Positions 6,793 through 16,137 of a stretch of 51,488 bases of DNA are shown here, piece by piece; the first letter of the stretch is position 1; each line of letters opens with the position of its first letter. Made by a program: the position numbers and the translations under genes. Location: contig PLES01000074.1 of the NCBI GenBank assembly GCA_003137075.1, forward strand, positions 545-52,032. The letters are read 5' to 3'. The DNA comes from Solirubrobacterales bacterium (GTDB taxonomy: Bacteria; Actinomycetota; Thermoleophilia; Solirubrobacterales; Solirubrobacteraceae). The notes below the pieces were generated by a model. It worked only from the letters and a program-made list of their open reading frames with translations. It was not told the DNA's origin and made no database searches.

Positions 6793-7572
6793 ATGGCTAT
6801 CGAGTGCGACCGGCGTGATGAGGCGACGGCTTACGTGTTGGGCGAGCTCGAGGGCACCGCGTTGGCCGAGTTCAAGCTTCACCTGCGCGGGTGCGCAGCC
6901 TGCGCCGAGGAGGTGGAGCTGCTCGAGTCAGCGGCAGAGGCAGTGCCGCTGCTTGCGACACGTCAGACGCCCCGTGAGCAGGAGCCGGTGAGTGAGCGAT
7001 CGAACGCAGCCTTCAAGCTTCAGCAGGCCACCGATCCGTTGCCGCGGCTGCGTGCGATCGCCGGCGGCGGCGGTGAGGACGGCGATGACGACGGTCGCGA
7101 GGCCCGCTACGACAAACCACGCCCCAAGCGTCGCCGCAGCGGCCGCATCCCAACCTCGGTGACGATCACGGTCGCTGCGCTCCTGGTGGTCGCGATGATG
7201 ACCTACATCCTCACCCGCGAGTCCAACTCGATCGCCTACATCCGCGCCGAAGCGGGATGGAAGGGCGGCGGGGCGGTGGTGAAGATTCAGGGCACCCGAG
7301 CAGAGCTGCTGGTCGCCGACATGCCGGCGCCGCCCAGCGGTGGCTACTACGAGGTGTGGCTGCGCTACAAGCACAGCTCGCATCTCACGGCCACGAACGC
7401 CAAGGTCGGCCTCAACATTCAGGGTGAGGCAGGCGTCGGGATCCCGGCCGACATCCAGAACGCGATCGTGCTGGCGGTCTACGAAGAGCGAAAGCACGGT
7501 CCGAGAACCACCAACTCCGGTGCTGTGATCGTCGCTGACCTGCGCCCCTACACCGAAACCACCGGCGCTTAG
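6793..7572 (+). CDS. membrane anti-sigma factor, zinc-finger plus RskA-like C-terminal domain
   Basis: A 259-residue single-pass membrane protein. The N-terminal cytoplasmic zinc-associated anti-sigma motif H-x3-C-x2-C is seen as HLRGCAAC (residues ~30-37), preceded by a helix typical of sigma binding (ATAYVLGELEGTALAEF). A charged linker with GGGGEDGDDDGRE follows, then one transmembrane helix (VTITVAALLVVAMMTYIL, ~125-142) and an extracytoplasmic anti-sigma-K-like domain with PSGGYYEVWLRY. It should hold an ECF sigma factor at the membrane. No sigma factor gene is adjacent, which is unusual. The start is taken as ATG 6793; GTG 6787 is possible. Confidence 0.82.
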   Translation: MAIECDRRDEATAYVLGELEGTALAEFKLHLRGCAACAEEVELLESAAEAVPLLATRQTPREQEPVSERSNAAFKLQQATDPLPRLRAIAGGGGEDGDDDGREARYDKPRPKRRRSGRIPTSVTITVAALLVVAMMTYILTRESNSIAYIRAEAGWKGGGAVVKIQGTRAELLVADMPAPPSGGYYEVWLRYKHSSHLTATNAKVGLNIQGEAGVGIPADIQNAIVLAVYEERKHGPRTTNSGAVIVADLRPYTETTGA

Positions 7573-7604
7573 CTGCCCAACAGGGAGCCGGGCGCGACCA
7601 GTAA

Positions 7605-8669
7605 TTACCCGGCAGCCCCACCGTTGCCAGTCAACCCGACATCCTCGGCGAGACTCGCCAGGGCTTCGACCAGCTCCCCGGGCCGCTCCAGCGGGCTCAT
7701 GTGCCCGGTCTGCGGCAGGATCTTCAACTCAACCGGGTTAGGCAACATCTCGGCCATCTGCTGTGAGAGCACCGGCGGGGTGAGTCGGTCCTGGGCTCCC
7801 GTAAGCACCAAGGTGGGCACGTTGAGTCGCGCAACACCCGCGGTCACGTCCAGCGTCGCCAGCGTCGTGCCGGCGGCGATCCGAACCGCTGCCGAGCACT
7901 CCCAGCTCATCCGCTCAAAGAACGCGATCTGTCCCTCCGTGGCGGTCGGGCCGAAGGCCGCGTAGCGCAGCAACGAGCGGCTCAAAGGGGTCGAAATAGG
8001 CGGGGGAGGAGCCGCACCGAGGACGAACTTCGCGCCGATCCGCTCGCGCGCCCCGGCGGGGATCCTGCCGGACAGCAGCGTGCTCGAGTCGACCAGCCCC
8101 ACCGAACCGGTGTTGAGCAGGCCGGCCGCGCGGACGCGATCCGCGACATCGAAGGCCGCCGCCCAGGCCATGATCGACATGCCGCCCATTGAATGCCCAG
8201 CGATGACCACGTCCTCGCGTCCGTCCGCGACCGCCGCCAGAACCGCCTCCACGTCCTCTCCGTAGCGCTCGATCGACTGGTCACCATCGACCGGGGCGCC
8301 GCTCTTTCCCTGCCCGCGCAGGTCGTAGCTGGCAACCCGGAATCCACGGTCGAGCAGCCTGCGCGTGACCAGATCAAATATCTGCAGCGTCTCCGTCCAG
8401 CCCGGAACCAACACGACCGTCGGCGCCTTGTCAGGCCCGAAGAGCTCGGCGTGGATCAACGTCCCGTCGCTTGAGGTAACTGGCACAGCCTCACCGCTCA
8501 GCGGAGTCGCGAGCACGCTTCTCAAGGGGTCCGAAGCCAGCCGTCGGCGATGGCGAAGCTCAACCGCGAGGCCGGCGCCGGTGAGGCCGAGCAGCACCAC
8601 TCCGCCCTCTATCAGACGGCGGCCTTTACGCCTCCTATGTCGTTCTTCACCGATGCTTGACGTCCTCAT
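7605..8669 (-). CDS. alpha/beta hydrolase, membrane-anchored
   Basis: A 354-residue alpha/beta hydrolase. The N-terminus has a basic stretch and one hydrophobic helix (IEGGVVLLGLTGAGLAVEL, residues ~20-38), so it is probably membrane-anchored. The catalytic triad is visible: nucleophile in GHSMGGMS (~168), acid in LTGAQDRLTPP (~295) and His in QTGHMSPLERP (~324). The oxyanion region is LVPGWTETLQIFD. Members include esterases, lipases and peroxidases, and the substrate is not predictable. It is divergent from transketolase with about 60 bases between, and convergent with the anti-sigma factor gene. Confidence 0.85.
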   Translation of the reverse strand: MRTSSIGEERHRRRKGRRLIEGGVVLLGLTGAGLAVELRHRRRLASDPLRSVLATPLSGEAVPVTSSDGTLIHAELFGPDKAPTVVLVPGWTETLQIFDLVTRRLLDRGFRVASYDLRGQGKSGAPVDGDQSIERYGEDVEAVLAAVADGREDVVIAGHSMGGMSIMAWAAAFDVADRVRAAGLLNTGSVGLVDSSTLLSGRIPAGARERIGAKFVLGAAPPPPISTPLSRSLLRYAAFGPTATEGQIAFFERMSWECSAAVRIAAGTTLATLDVTAGVARLNVPTLVLTGAQDRLTPPVLSQQMAEMLPNPVELKILPQTGHMSPLERPGELVEALASLAEDVGLTGNGGAAG

Positions 8670-8729
8670 AGGCGGGAGAGTTTATGCTGAGGCTTAGTAA
8701 CAATTCCAGCAGCAAAAGGAGCCGATACA

Positions 8730-10760
8730 TTGACCGCGACCGAGGACCGTCTTTCGCTTGACGAGCTGTGCATCGACACCATCCGTACGCTCGCAATGGA
8801 CGCTGTCCAGAAGCCCAACCAGGGCCATCCTGGGGCACCGATGGGGCTCGCTCCGGTCGCGTACACGCTCTACACGCGACTGATGCGGCACAACCCCGCC
8901 GATCCCGACTGGATCGATCGTGACCGGTTCATCCTCTCAGCGGGCCACGCCTCAATGCTGCTGTACTCGACTTTGTTCCTCTCGGGCTACGGGATGACGC
9001 TTGAGGACATCGAGCACTTCCGCGTGCTCGGCTGGCCGACCGCTGGCCACCCGGAGCGCAACGACTCGCCGGGGATCGAGGCCACGACCGGCCCGCTTGG
9101 GCAGGGACTTTCAATGTCGGTCGGCCTGGCGCTGGCTGAGCACATGCTCGCCGCGCGCTTCAACGTCTCTGGCCACAACGTCGTTGACCACTACACCTGG
9201 GTGATCGCCTCCGACGGTGACATCCAGGAGGGCATCTCCTCCGAGGCCTCGTCGCTCGCCGGCCACCTTGGGCTCGGCAAGCTGATCGTCTTCTACGACG
9301 ACAACAAGATCCAGCTCGCGAGCCCGACCGAGCTGGTCTTCTCCGAAGAGGTCGCGGCGCGGTACGAGGCTTACGGCTGGCAGGTGATCGACGTCGGCGA
9401 GGACATCTCGCCCGACAACCTCGTCGAGGCCGCCAACCGCGCCAAGGACGCCGCCGACAAGCCGACCCTGATCATCTGCCGCACCCACATCGGCTACGGC
9501 AGCCCGAACAAACAGGACTCGATCAAGGCGCACGGCTCGGCACTCGGTGAGGAAGAGGTTCGCCTCACCAAAGAGGCCTACGGTTGGGACCCGGACAAGC
9601 ATTTCTATGTGCCGGATGAGGCGCTCGCGCATTGGCGCGCAGCCACCAAGGACCGCGCCCAGGCACAGACCGAGTGGGAGCGACGCTTCGAGGCGTACAC
9701 CGCCGCCGAGCCGGAGAAGGCCGCGGAACTGAAGCGGATCGTCGGCTTGGGCGGCCCTCCGCCCGGCTGGGACAGCGAGCCGATCAGCTTCAACCCCGAG
9801 AGCGACAAGCCGATGGCGACCCGCTCGGCCTCGGGCAAGACGCTGCAATGGGTTGCGAAGGGCGTACCGGAGTTGGCCGGCGGTTCGGCTGACCTCGCCA
9901 GCTCAAACAACACTGACCTCTCCGGCTACGGGGACGTCACGACTAACCAGTTCGCCGGCAGCAACATCCACTTCGGGGTGCGCGAGCACGGCATGGGGGC
10001 GATCGTCAACGGCCTCTCTCTGCACGGCTTCCGCGCCTTCGGTGCCACCTTCCTGACCTTCTCTGACTACATGCGCGGCGCGGTTCGGCTCTCAGCGCTG
10101 ATGCACCTGCCATCGGTATGGATCTGGACCCACGATTCGATCGGGCTCGGCTCCGACGGCCCGACGCATCAGCCGATAGAGCACATCCCGGCGTTGCGGG
10201 CGATGCCGAATCTCTCGGTGATCCGTCCCGCTGACGCCAATGAGACGGTGCTCGCCTGGAAGCATGCGATCAACTCGATGGACCACCCGTCGGCGCTGAT
10301 CCTCTCCCGCCAGGATCTTCCGATCCTCGAGCCGGGCTCGGTTCCCGCTGACGGTGTTGAGCGCGGGGCCTACGTGCTGCGTGACTCTGACGGGCAGCCG
10401 GACGTGATCGTGATCGCGACCGGCAGCGAGGTGCAGATCGCGCTCGCGGCCGCCGATGCGCTCACGCAGGAGGGCGTCAAGGTGCGCGTCGTCAGCATGC
10501 CCTGCATGGACCACTTCGAGCAGCAGCCCGACGACTACCGCGACCAGGTGTTGCCGCCGGCGGTGCGCGCACGCGTCTCAATCGAGGCCGCTGCGACCTT
10601 CGGCTGGCATCGCTGGGTCGGCGACCTCGGCGAGACGATCGGCATGCACAGCTTTGGTGCCTCCGGCTCGATCGAGGAGCTCTACCCACACTTTGGCTTT
10701 ACGTCTGAAAAAGTTGCCGACGCCGCACGCGCCACCATCAAGCGCGCCGCTGCCGTATAG
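8730..10760 (+). CDS. tkt: transketolase
   Basis: A 676-residue thiamine-diphosphate enzyme that moves two-carbon units between ketose and aldose phosphates in the non-oxidative pentose phosphate pathway. Seen in order: the N-terminal substrate loop KPNQGHPGAPMG, the ThDP/metal motif SDGDIQEGISSEA (residues ~155-167) with partner DDNKI, the phosphate-binding loop GYGSPNKQDSIKAHGS, the Pyr domain REHGMGAIVNG (~413), and SDGPTHQPIEHIPALR (~474-489). Length is normal. The start is TTG 8730, supported by AAAGGAG nine bases upstream. It heads a seven-gene operon of pentose-phosphate enzymes. A -10-like TATGCT lies at 8683-8688, without a well-spaced -35. Confidence 0.97.
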   Translation: MTATEDRLSLDELCIDTIRTLAMDAVQKPNQGHPGAPMGLAPVAYTLYTRLMRHNPADPDWIDRDRFILSAGHASMLLYSTLFLSGYGMTLEDIEHFRVLGWPTAGHPERNDSPGIEATTGPLGQGLSMSVGLALAEHMLAARFNVSGHNVVDHYTWVIASDGDIQEGISSEASSLAGHLGLGKLIVFYDDNKIQLASPTELVFSEEVAARYEAYGWQVIDVGEDISPDNLVEAANRAKDAADKPTLIICRTHIGYGSPNKQDSIKAHGSALGEEEVRLTKEAYGWDPDKHFYVPDEALAHWRAATKDRAQAQTEWERRFEAYTAAEPEKAAELKRIVGLGGPPPGWDSEPISFNPESDKPMATRSASGKTLQWVAKGVPELAGGSADLASSNNTDLSGYGDVTTNQFAGSNIHFGVREHGMGAIVNGLSLHGFRAFGATFLTFSDYMRGAVRLSALMHLPSVWIWTHDSIGLGSDGPTHQPIEHIPALRAMPNLSVIRPADANETVLAWKHAINSMDHPSALILSRQDLPILEPGSVPADGVERGAYVLRDSDGQPDVIVIATGSEVQIALAAADALTQEGVKVRVVSMPCMDHFEQQPDDYRDQVLPPAVRARVSIEAAATFGWHRWVGDLGETIGMHSFGASGSIEELYPHFGFTSEKVADAARATIKRAAAV

Positions 10761-10783
10761 AGAAACGAAAGAGGATCGATCCG

Positions 10784-13528
10784 ATGAGCACGCTCGCCGA
10801 TGTGAACCCACAACTGAAGGCACTCAGCGACGCTGGGGTCGCGGTCTGGCTCGACCAACTCGGCCGCTCGCTGGTCGCAGGCGGCGAACTCAAGCGCATG
10901 GTCGAGGAGGAGAGCCTGCACGGCGTCACCTCGAACCCGTCGATCTTTGAGAAGTCGATCCTCGGCACTTCCGATTACGACGACGCGATCGAGGAACTCG
11001 CGCGCGCAAACAAGGGTGCCAAGGAGATCTACGACACGCTTGCAGTCGCCGACGTACAGGCCGCGGCTGACGTGCTGGCGGTCGTGCACGAGCGCACCGG
11101 TGGCACCGACGGGTTCGTCTCGCTAGAGGTCGCTCCTGACCTTGCGCGTGACACCGAGGGCACCATCGCCTCGGCGCGCACCTACTGGAACGCGGTCAAC
11201 CGCGCCAACGTGATGATTAAGATCCCAGGCACGCACGAGGGCGTCAACGCGATCGAGCAGGCGATCTACGAGGGCATCAACGTCAACGTCACGCTGCTGT
11301 TCGCGGTCGAGGCATACGCGGAGGTCGCCGAGGCTTACATCAAGGGCCTCGAACGGCGCCACGCCGAGGGCAAGTCACTTGACGTGCATTCGGTCGCCTC
11401 GTTTTTCGTCTCGCGCGTCGACTCGCTGGTCGACAAGCAGCTCGACGCGATCGGCGGCGACGCCGTCAAGCTCAAGGGCAAGGCCGCGCTGGCCAACGCC
11501 CGCGCCGCCTATGCGCGCTTCATGGAGATCTTCGAGGGCGAGCGCTGGGACAAGCTCGCGGCCGCCGGCGCCTCCGTGCAGCGCCCGCTCTGGGCCTCGA
11601 CCGGCGTCAAGAACCCGGCCTACCCGGACACGCTCTATGTAGACCAGCTGATCGCGCCGTACACGGTCAACACGATGCCGCTGGCGACGCTCAACGCGGT
11701 CGCCGATCACGGAACCGTGCCGGGCGCCACGGCGCGCCTCGACGCGAGCGCCGACCTCGCCGCCCTGGCGGCGGCCGGGATCGACATGAAAGCGGTCACC
11801 GAGCAGCTGCTGACCGAGGGCATCACGCTGTTCGTGGATGCGATGGAGGGCCTGATCGCCGGAATCGACAAGTCGCGCCAGGCCGTCGTCACCTCACGCC
11901 CGCCGGCGATCGACGCGAGCCTGCCGCCGGAGTTCGAGGCGGCTGAGACCGCCCGCATCAAGCAGGCTGTTGCCGAGAACGTCGCCCAACGCGTTTGGAA
12001 GCACGACCAGGCGCTCTGGGGTGGCCCCGGCATCCCCGAGATTGAGAACCGGCTCGGCTGGCTTAACGTCGCCGACACGATGCTCGAGCAGGTCGGCGAG
12101 CTGACCGGCCTCGCCAAGCAGCTTCACGACGAGGGCTACACCGACGCGGTGCTGCTCGGGATGGGCGGCTCCTCGCTCGGCCCGGAAGTGATCCGCCAGT
12201 CATTCGGTGACCAGGCCGGCGCGCTCAAGCTGACCGTGCTCGACTCGACCCACCCCGACGCGGTGCTCGCGGTTGAGCACGCGATCGACCTCAATAAGAC
12301 CGTCTTCATCGTCTCCTCGAAGTCCGGCGGCACGATCGAGACGCTCTCCCACTACCGCTACTTCAAGGCCAAGGCGAAGCCCGAGCAGTTTGTGGTCGTA
12401 ACGGACCCGGGCAGCCCGCTGGCTGCCCTTGCGGAGACCGACGGCCTACGCAAGACCTTCCTCAACACGCCGGAGATCGGCGGGCGCTACTCAGTGCTCT
12501 CGTACTTCGGCATGGTTCCGGCGGCGCTCGCCGGGGTGCCGATTGAGGCGCTGCTGAAGTCTTCGCAGGTCGGTGAGCAGGGCTGCTCGCACTTCAACTC
12601 GGCCGAAGAGAACTCGGGCCTCTGGCTCGGCGCGACGATCGGCGAGCTGGCCAAGCACGGCCGCGACAAGCTGACCTTCATCGTCTCGCAGCCGATCGAC
12701 AGCTTCGGCCTCTGGGTCGAGCAGCTGGTCGCGGAGTCGACCGGTAAGCAGGGCAAGGGCATCCTGCCGGTTGCCGACGAGCCGATCGGCGATCCCGAGG
12801 TCTACGGCGATGACCGCGTGTTCGTCTACCTGCGCAACGTGGATAGCCCCGATCAGGACCTCGACGCCGCCGTTGAGAAGCTCACCGGCGCCGGTCACCC
12901 GACCCTGACCGTGAGCACCCATGACGCGACTGACCTCGGACGGCTCTTCTTCATCGCCGAGTTCGCCGTGGCTGTCGCCGGCTGGGCGCTTGAGATCAAC
13001 CCGTTCGACCAGCCCAACGTGCAGGAGGCCAAGGACAACACCAGCAAGGTGCTGAACTCGGGCTCGCTGCCGGAGCTCGCTTCAGCGGACGACGCCACGC
13101 TGAAGGCGCTGATCGGCGACGCAAAGCCGCCGCACTACGTGGCGATCCTCGCCTACCTGCCGACGCACGGGGCTCAGAACGAGGGCATCGACGAGGCCGT
13201 CACCGAGCTGCGCGAGCTGATCAGGGACAAGACCGGAGTCGCCACGACCTTCGGTTACGGCCCGCGCTTCCAGCACTCGACCGGCCAGGAGCACAGCGGC
13301 GGCGCCCCCAACGGCCGCTTCCTGCAGCTCGTCAACACACCGGACGCGAGCGTCGCGATCCCCGGCGAGTCGTACGACTTCACGACGCTGATCGACTCGG
13401 CCTCCGCCGGCAACCTGCAGACACTGCGCTCGCACGACCTGCCCGCTGAACGGGTCGCGCTGGAAGGCAAGCCCGCCGAGGCGATCCGGGCGCTGACTGC
13501 GCGCATCAGTGCGCTGCTGGAGGGCTAA
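10784..13528 (+). CDS. bifunctional transaldolase/glucose-6-phosphate isomerase
   Basis: A 914-residue fusion. Residues ~1-370 are transaldolase: GVTSNPSIFEKSI and the Schiff-base lysine in NVMIKIPGTHEG (Lys146), with the late signature RPLWASTGVKNP. Residues ~385-914 are phosphoglucose isomerase: VLLGMGGSSLGPEV, IVSSKSGGTIET and the C-terminal HSTGQEHSGG region. The enzyme converts sedoheptulose-7-P plus glyceraldehyde-3-P to erythrose-4-P and fructose-6-P, then isomerises F6P to G6P, the substrate of the next gene product (Zwf). The ATG at 10784 has AGAGGA upstream, and the gap to tkt is 23 bases. Such fusions are known in several bacterial lineages. Confidence 0.95.
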   Translation: MSTLADVNPQLKALSDAGVAVWLDQLGRSLVAGGELKRMVEEESLHGVTSNPSIFEKSILGTSDYDDAIEELARANKGAKEIYDTLAVADVQAAADVLAVVHERTGGTDGFVSLEVAPDLARDTEGTIASARTYWNAVNRANVMIKIPGTHEGVNAIEQAIYEGINVNVTLLFAVEAYAEVAEAYIKGLERRHAEGKSLDVHSVASFFVSRVDSLVDKQLDAIGGDAVKLKGKAALANARAAYARFMEIFEGERWDKLAAAGASVQRPLWASTGVKNPAYPDTLYVDQLIAPYTVNTMPLATLNAVADHGTVPGATARLDASADLAALAAAGIDMKAVTEQLLTEGITLFVDAMEGLIAGIDKSRQAVVTSRPPAIDASLPPEFEAAETARIKQAVAENVAQRVWKHDQALWGGPGIPEIENRLGWLNVADTMLEQVGELTGLAKQLHDEGYTDAVLLGMGGSSLGPEVIRQSFGDQAGALKLTVLDSTHPDAVLAVEHAIDLNKTVFIVSSKSGGTIETLSHYRYFKAKAKPEQFVVVTDPGSPLAALAETDGLRKTFLNTPEIGGRYSVLSYFGMVPAALAGVPIEALLKSSQVGEQGCSHFNSAEENSGLWLGATIGELAKHGRDKLTFIVSQPIDSFGLWVEQLVAESTGKQGKGILPVADEPIGDPEVYGDDRVFVYLRNVDSPDQDLDAAVEKLTGAGHPTLTVSTHDATDLGRLFFIAEFAVAVAGWALEINPFDQPNVQEAKDNTSKVLNSGSLPELASADDATLKALIGDAKPPHYVAILAYLPTHGAQNEGIDEAVTELRELIRDKTGVATTFGYGPRFQHSTGQEHSGGAPNGRFLQLVNTPDASVAIPGESYDFTTLIDSASAGNLQTLRSHDLPAERVALEGKPAEAIRALTARISALLEG

Positions 13529-13540
13529 GCCCTGAGCGCC

Positions 13541-15073
13541 GTGGAGTCGGACTACCAGTTGTCGGAGAACCCGCTGGTCGAGGGCCTTGAGCGGCTACCT
13601 GTGCGCTCGACGGTGCTCGTGATCTTCGGGGCGATGGGTGACCTCGCGAGCCGCAAGCTGCTGCCCGCGATCTACAACCTCGCGCACGAAGGCGCTTTGC
13701 CGGAGCGGATCGAACTGATCGGCATCTCGCGCGGCGAGAGCACTGACGAGAAGTTCCGTGAGCACGTACGTGAGTCGGTCGACCGCTTCTCGCGCCGGCG
13801 CCCGAACGCCGACGTGCTCAACGGTCTGCTTGAGACCGTGCACTACATCAGGGGGGCGTTTGACGACGCCGACCTCTACGCCCGCCTGCGCGAAGCCGTG
13901 GAGGGTCTGGACGAGAAGTTCGGCACGCCGCTGAACCGCGTCTTCTATCTCTCCACGGCGCCCGAGTTCTTCCCGGTGATCGTCGAGAACCTCGGCGAGG
14001 CGGGTCTGAACACCGCCGAGGAGGCCGATGTCAGGGTCGTGATCGAGAAGCCGATCGGTTACGACCTCGCCTCCGCGCGACTTCAGAACGAGGCGGTGCG
14101 CAACCACTTCGACGAGTCACAGGTCTTCCGCATCGACCACTACCTCGGTAAGGAGACGGTCCAGAACCTGATGGCGCTGCGCTTCGCCAACGCGCTGTTC
14201 GAGCCGGTCTGGAACCGCAACTTCATCGACTACGTGCAGATCACCGCCTCCGAGGACATCGGCGTCGGCACCCGTGCCGGTTACTACGAAGGTTCGGGAG
14301 CGCTGCGCGACCTCGTGCAGAACCACATGCTGCAGCTGCTGGCGCTGCTGACGATGGAGCCGCCGACCTCGTTCGAGGCCAACCGCCTGCGCGACGAGAA
14401 GGTCAAGGTGCTCGAGGCGATCGTGCCGCCGCGGCTCGACGAGGTCGCACTGATGGCGGTACGGGCCCAGTACGGCCCGGGTGTCGTCTCCGGCGGCGAG
14501 ACCGTCGGCTACCTGGAGGAGCCGGGTGTCGCCGAGGGATCGCGCACCGAGACCTACGCCGCGCTGAAGCTCTATGTCTCCAACTGGCGCTGGGCGGGCG
14601 TGCCGTTCTACCTGCGTACCGGCAAGCGCCTATCACGCAAGCTGACCGAGATCGCGGTGACGCTGCGTCCGGTACCGCACCTCGCCTTCCAGAGCAGCGG
14701 CTCGCTCGGCGTGCAGCCGAACCAGATCATCCTGACCGTGCAGCCCGATGAGGGCGTCTCGGTCTCGCTCGGAGCCAAGATCCCCGGTACGAAGATGCAG
14801 ATCCGGCCGGTGAACATGGAGTTCCACTACGGCACCTCGTTCATGTCGGAGTCGCCCGAGGCTTACGAGCGCCTGATCATGGACGCGATGCGCGGTGACG
14901 CGACGCTGTTCACGCGTAACGACGAGATCGAGGCGCTGTGGGGGATCATCGATCCGATCCTGTCGGCCTGGGGGGCCGACACGACCTCGCCGATCCCGCA
15001 GTACCCCTCCGGCTCGGCCGGCCCGAATGAGGCCGACGCGCTGCTGGAAGGCTGCGCCTGGCGGCGACTGTGA
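13541..15073 (+). CDS. zwf: glucose-6-phosphate 1-dehydrogenase
   Basis: A 510-residue NADP-dependent enzyme that oxidises G6P to 6-phosphogluconolactone, the entry and NADPH-making step of the oxidative pentose phosphate pathway. Seen: the Rossmann motif VIFGAMGDLASRKLLPAIYNL (residues ~28-48), the conserved EKPIGYDLASA, and the substrate/catalytic motif RIDHYLGKETVQNL (~197-210). The coordinates use GTG 13541. However, an in-frame CTG at 13532 lies 7 bases after GGAGGG, and the GTG lies 16 bases after it, so CTG may be the true start. It follows Tal-Pgi by only a few bases and overlaps opcA as GTGA. Confidence 0.96.
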   Translation: MESDYQLSENPLVEGLERLPVRSTVLVIFGAMGDLASRKLLPAIYNLAHEGALPERIELIGISRGESTDEKFREHVRESVDRFSRRRPNADVLNGLLETVHYIRGAFDDADLYARLREAVEGLDEKFGTPLNRVFYLSTAPEFFPVIVENLGEAGLNTAEEADVRVVIEKPIGYDLASARLQNEAVRNHFDESQVFRIDHYLGKETVQNLMALRFANALFEPVWNRNFIDYVQITASEDIGVGTRAGYYEGSGALRDLVQNHMLQLLALLTMEPPTSFEANRLRDEKVKVLEAIVPPRLDEVALMAVRAQYGPGVVSGGETVGYLEEPGVAEGSRTETYAALKLYVSNWRWAGVPFYLRTGKRLSRKLTEIAVTLRPVPHLAFQSSGSLGVQPNQIILTVQPDEGVSVSLGAKIPGTKMQIRPVNMEFHYGTSFMSESPEAYERLIMDAMRGDATLFTRNDEIEALWGIIDPILSAWGADTTSPIPQYPSGSAGPNEADALLEGCAWRRL

Positions 15074-16137
15074 GCGAAGCGCGCTGGTCTGAAGCTGATA
15101 CGACGCCTGAGCACATAGAGGCGGCGCTGCGCGAGCTGCTGCGCGAGCAGCACGCGGCCGACGAGAATCTCGTTCCCGCACGCGTGCTCAACCTGGTGGT
15201 TGTGGCCGACCGCGAATGGCGCGGTGAGGTCGTCAACCGGCTTGAGCGCCTCGGTGAGTACCACCCTTCGCGCACGATCCTCTGCACCGTCGAGGAGGGT
15301 CGAAAGCACCTGGACGCGACCGCCACAGTCTCCGGTGACGGCGCCGGCGAAGGGCGCGTCGGCGTCCTGCGGGAGAGCGTCGAGATCGAGATGGGGCGGG
15401 AGCACATGGGCCGCGTCGACACGATCATCGACCCCGTGATCGTCTCCGAGCTGCCGACGGTGCTGTGGTCGCCGCACAGCTTTGATGAGGCCGTCGAGTC
15501 GCTGCTCGGGCTGGTCGACGTGATCCTGATCGACACCGACGACCCGGTCTACTTCGACGGTCCCGGAGCCGCGCTGACGCGCGCTGCAGAGCTTTCCGAC
15601 TCAAGCGTGTACGTGGTGGACCTCGCCTGGCTGCGCACCGTGCCATGGCGCGAGCGCCTGGCCGGTAGCTTCGAAAACCCGAGCCGCCGCGAGGCCTTGC
15701 AGTCGCTGAAGCGCATCTACGTGCGCTACAACCCCGCCTCGGTCGTCTCCGCGGTGCTGCTGATCGGCTGGCTCGCCTCGCGCATCGGTTGGCAGCCGGG
15801 CGCGCTGGAACCGGCTCCAGGCGGTGCCTTGCGGGGCACCGCCAAGAAAGCAGGCGGTGGTTCGATCAGCCTTGAGTTCAACCCGGTCCCGCAGGCGACA
15901 CGCGGTATCGCAGGCGTGACCGTCACCGGTGACGCCGGCTTTTCACTCTCGCTGGACCGCGGTCCCGGCGGCCTGCTTGCGCGTGAGCAGCGCGCGGGCG
16001 TGCGGCCCCAGCAGTGGCGCATGTTTGGGACATCGCGTGGTGAGGGAGGAATTCTCGGGGACGGCGTACGCCAAGCACTGCTGCGCGACGCGACTTACAG
16101 ACCGGCATTAGAGGCAGCAAGGAGTCTCACACCATGA
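15070..16137 (+). CDS. opcA: glucose-6-phosphate dehydrogenase assembly protein OpcA
   Basis: A 355-residue OpcA family protein. In actinobacteria and cyanobacteria OpcA is needed for assembly or allosteric activation of Zwf. Seen: RVLNLVVVADREW and PSRTILCTVEEG in the N-terminal domain, VDTIIDPVIVSELPTVLWSP in the middle (residues ~117-137), and the conserved LAWLRTVPWRERLAGSF followed by RIYVRYNP. The C-terminal part is less conserved and holds SISLEFNPVPQ. The GTG at 15070 overlaps the zwf stop (GTGA), and the gene ends in an ATGA overlap with pgl, so zwf-opcA-pgl are translationally coupled. It has no catalytic motif of its own. Confidence 0.93.
   Translation: MSEARWSEADTTPEHIEAALRELLREQHAADENLVPARVLNLVVVADREWRGEVVNRLERLGEYHPSRTILCTVEEGRKHLDATATVSGDGAGEGRVGVLRESVEIEMGREHMGRVDTIIDPVIVSELPTVLWSPHSFDEAVESLLGLVDVILIDTDDPVYFDGPGAALTRAAELSDSSVYVVDLAWLRTVPWRERLAGSFENPSRREALQSLKRIYVRYNPASVVSAVLLIGWLASRIGWQPGALEPAPGGALRGTAKKAGGGSISLEFNPVPQATRGIAGVTVTGDAGFSLSLDRGPGGLLAREQRAGVRPQQWRMFGTSRGEGGILGDGVRQALLRDATYRPALEAARSLTP

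Noticed and set aside
7587-7613. Hairpin GCCGGG/CCCGGC between the convergent anti-sigma and hydrolase genes
   Set aside because: A 6-bp stem with a 15-base loop and no T-tract is expected by chance in GC-rich DNA.
8657-8688. TTGACG and TATGCT as the tkt promoter
   Set aside because: The spacer would be 20 bases, too long for a standard sigma-A promoter. The -10 alone is not enough to call it.
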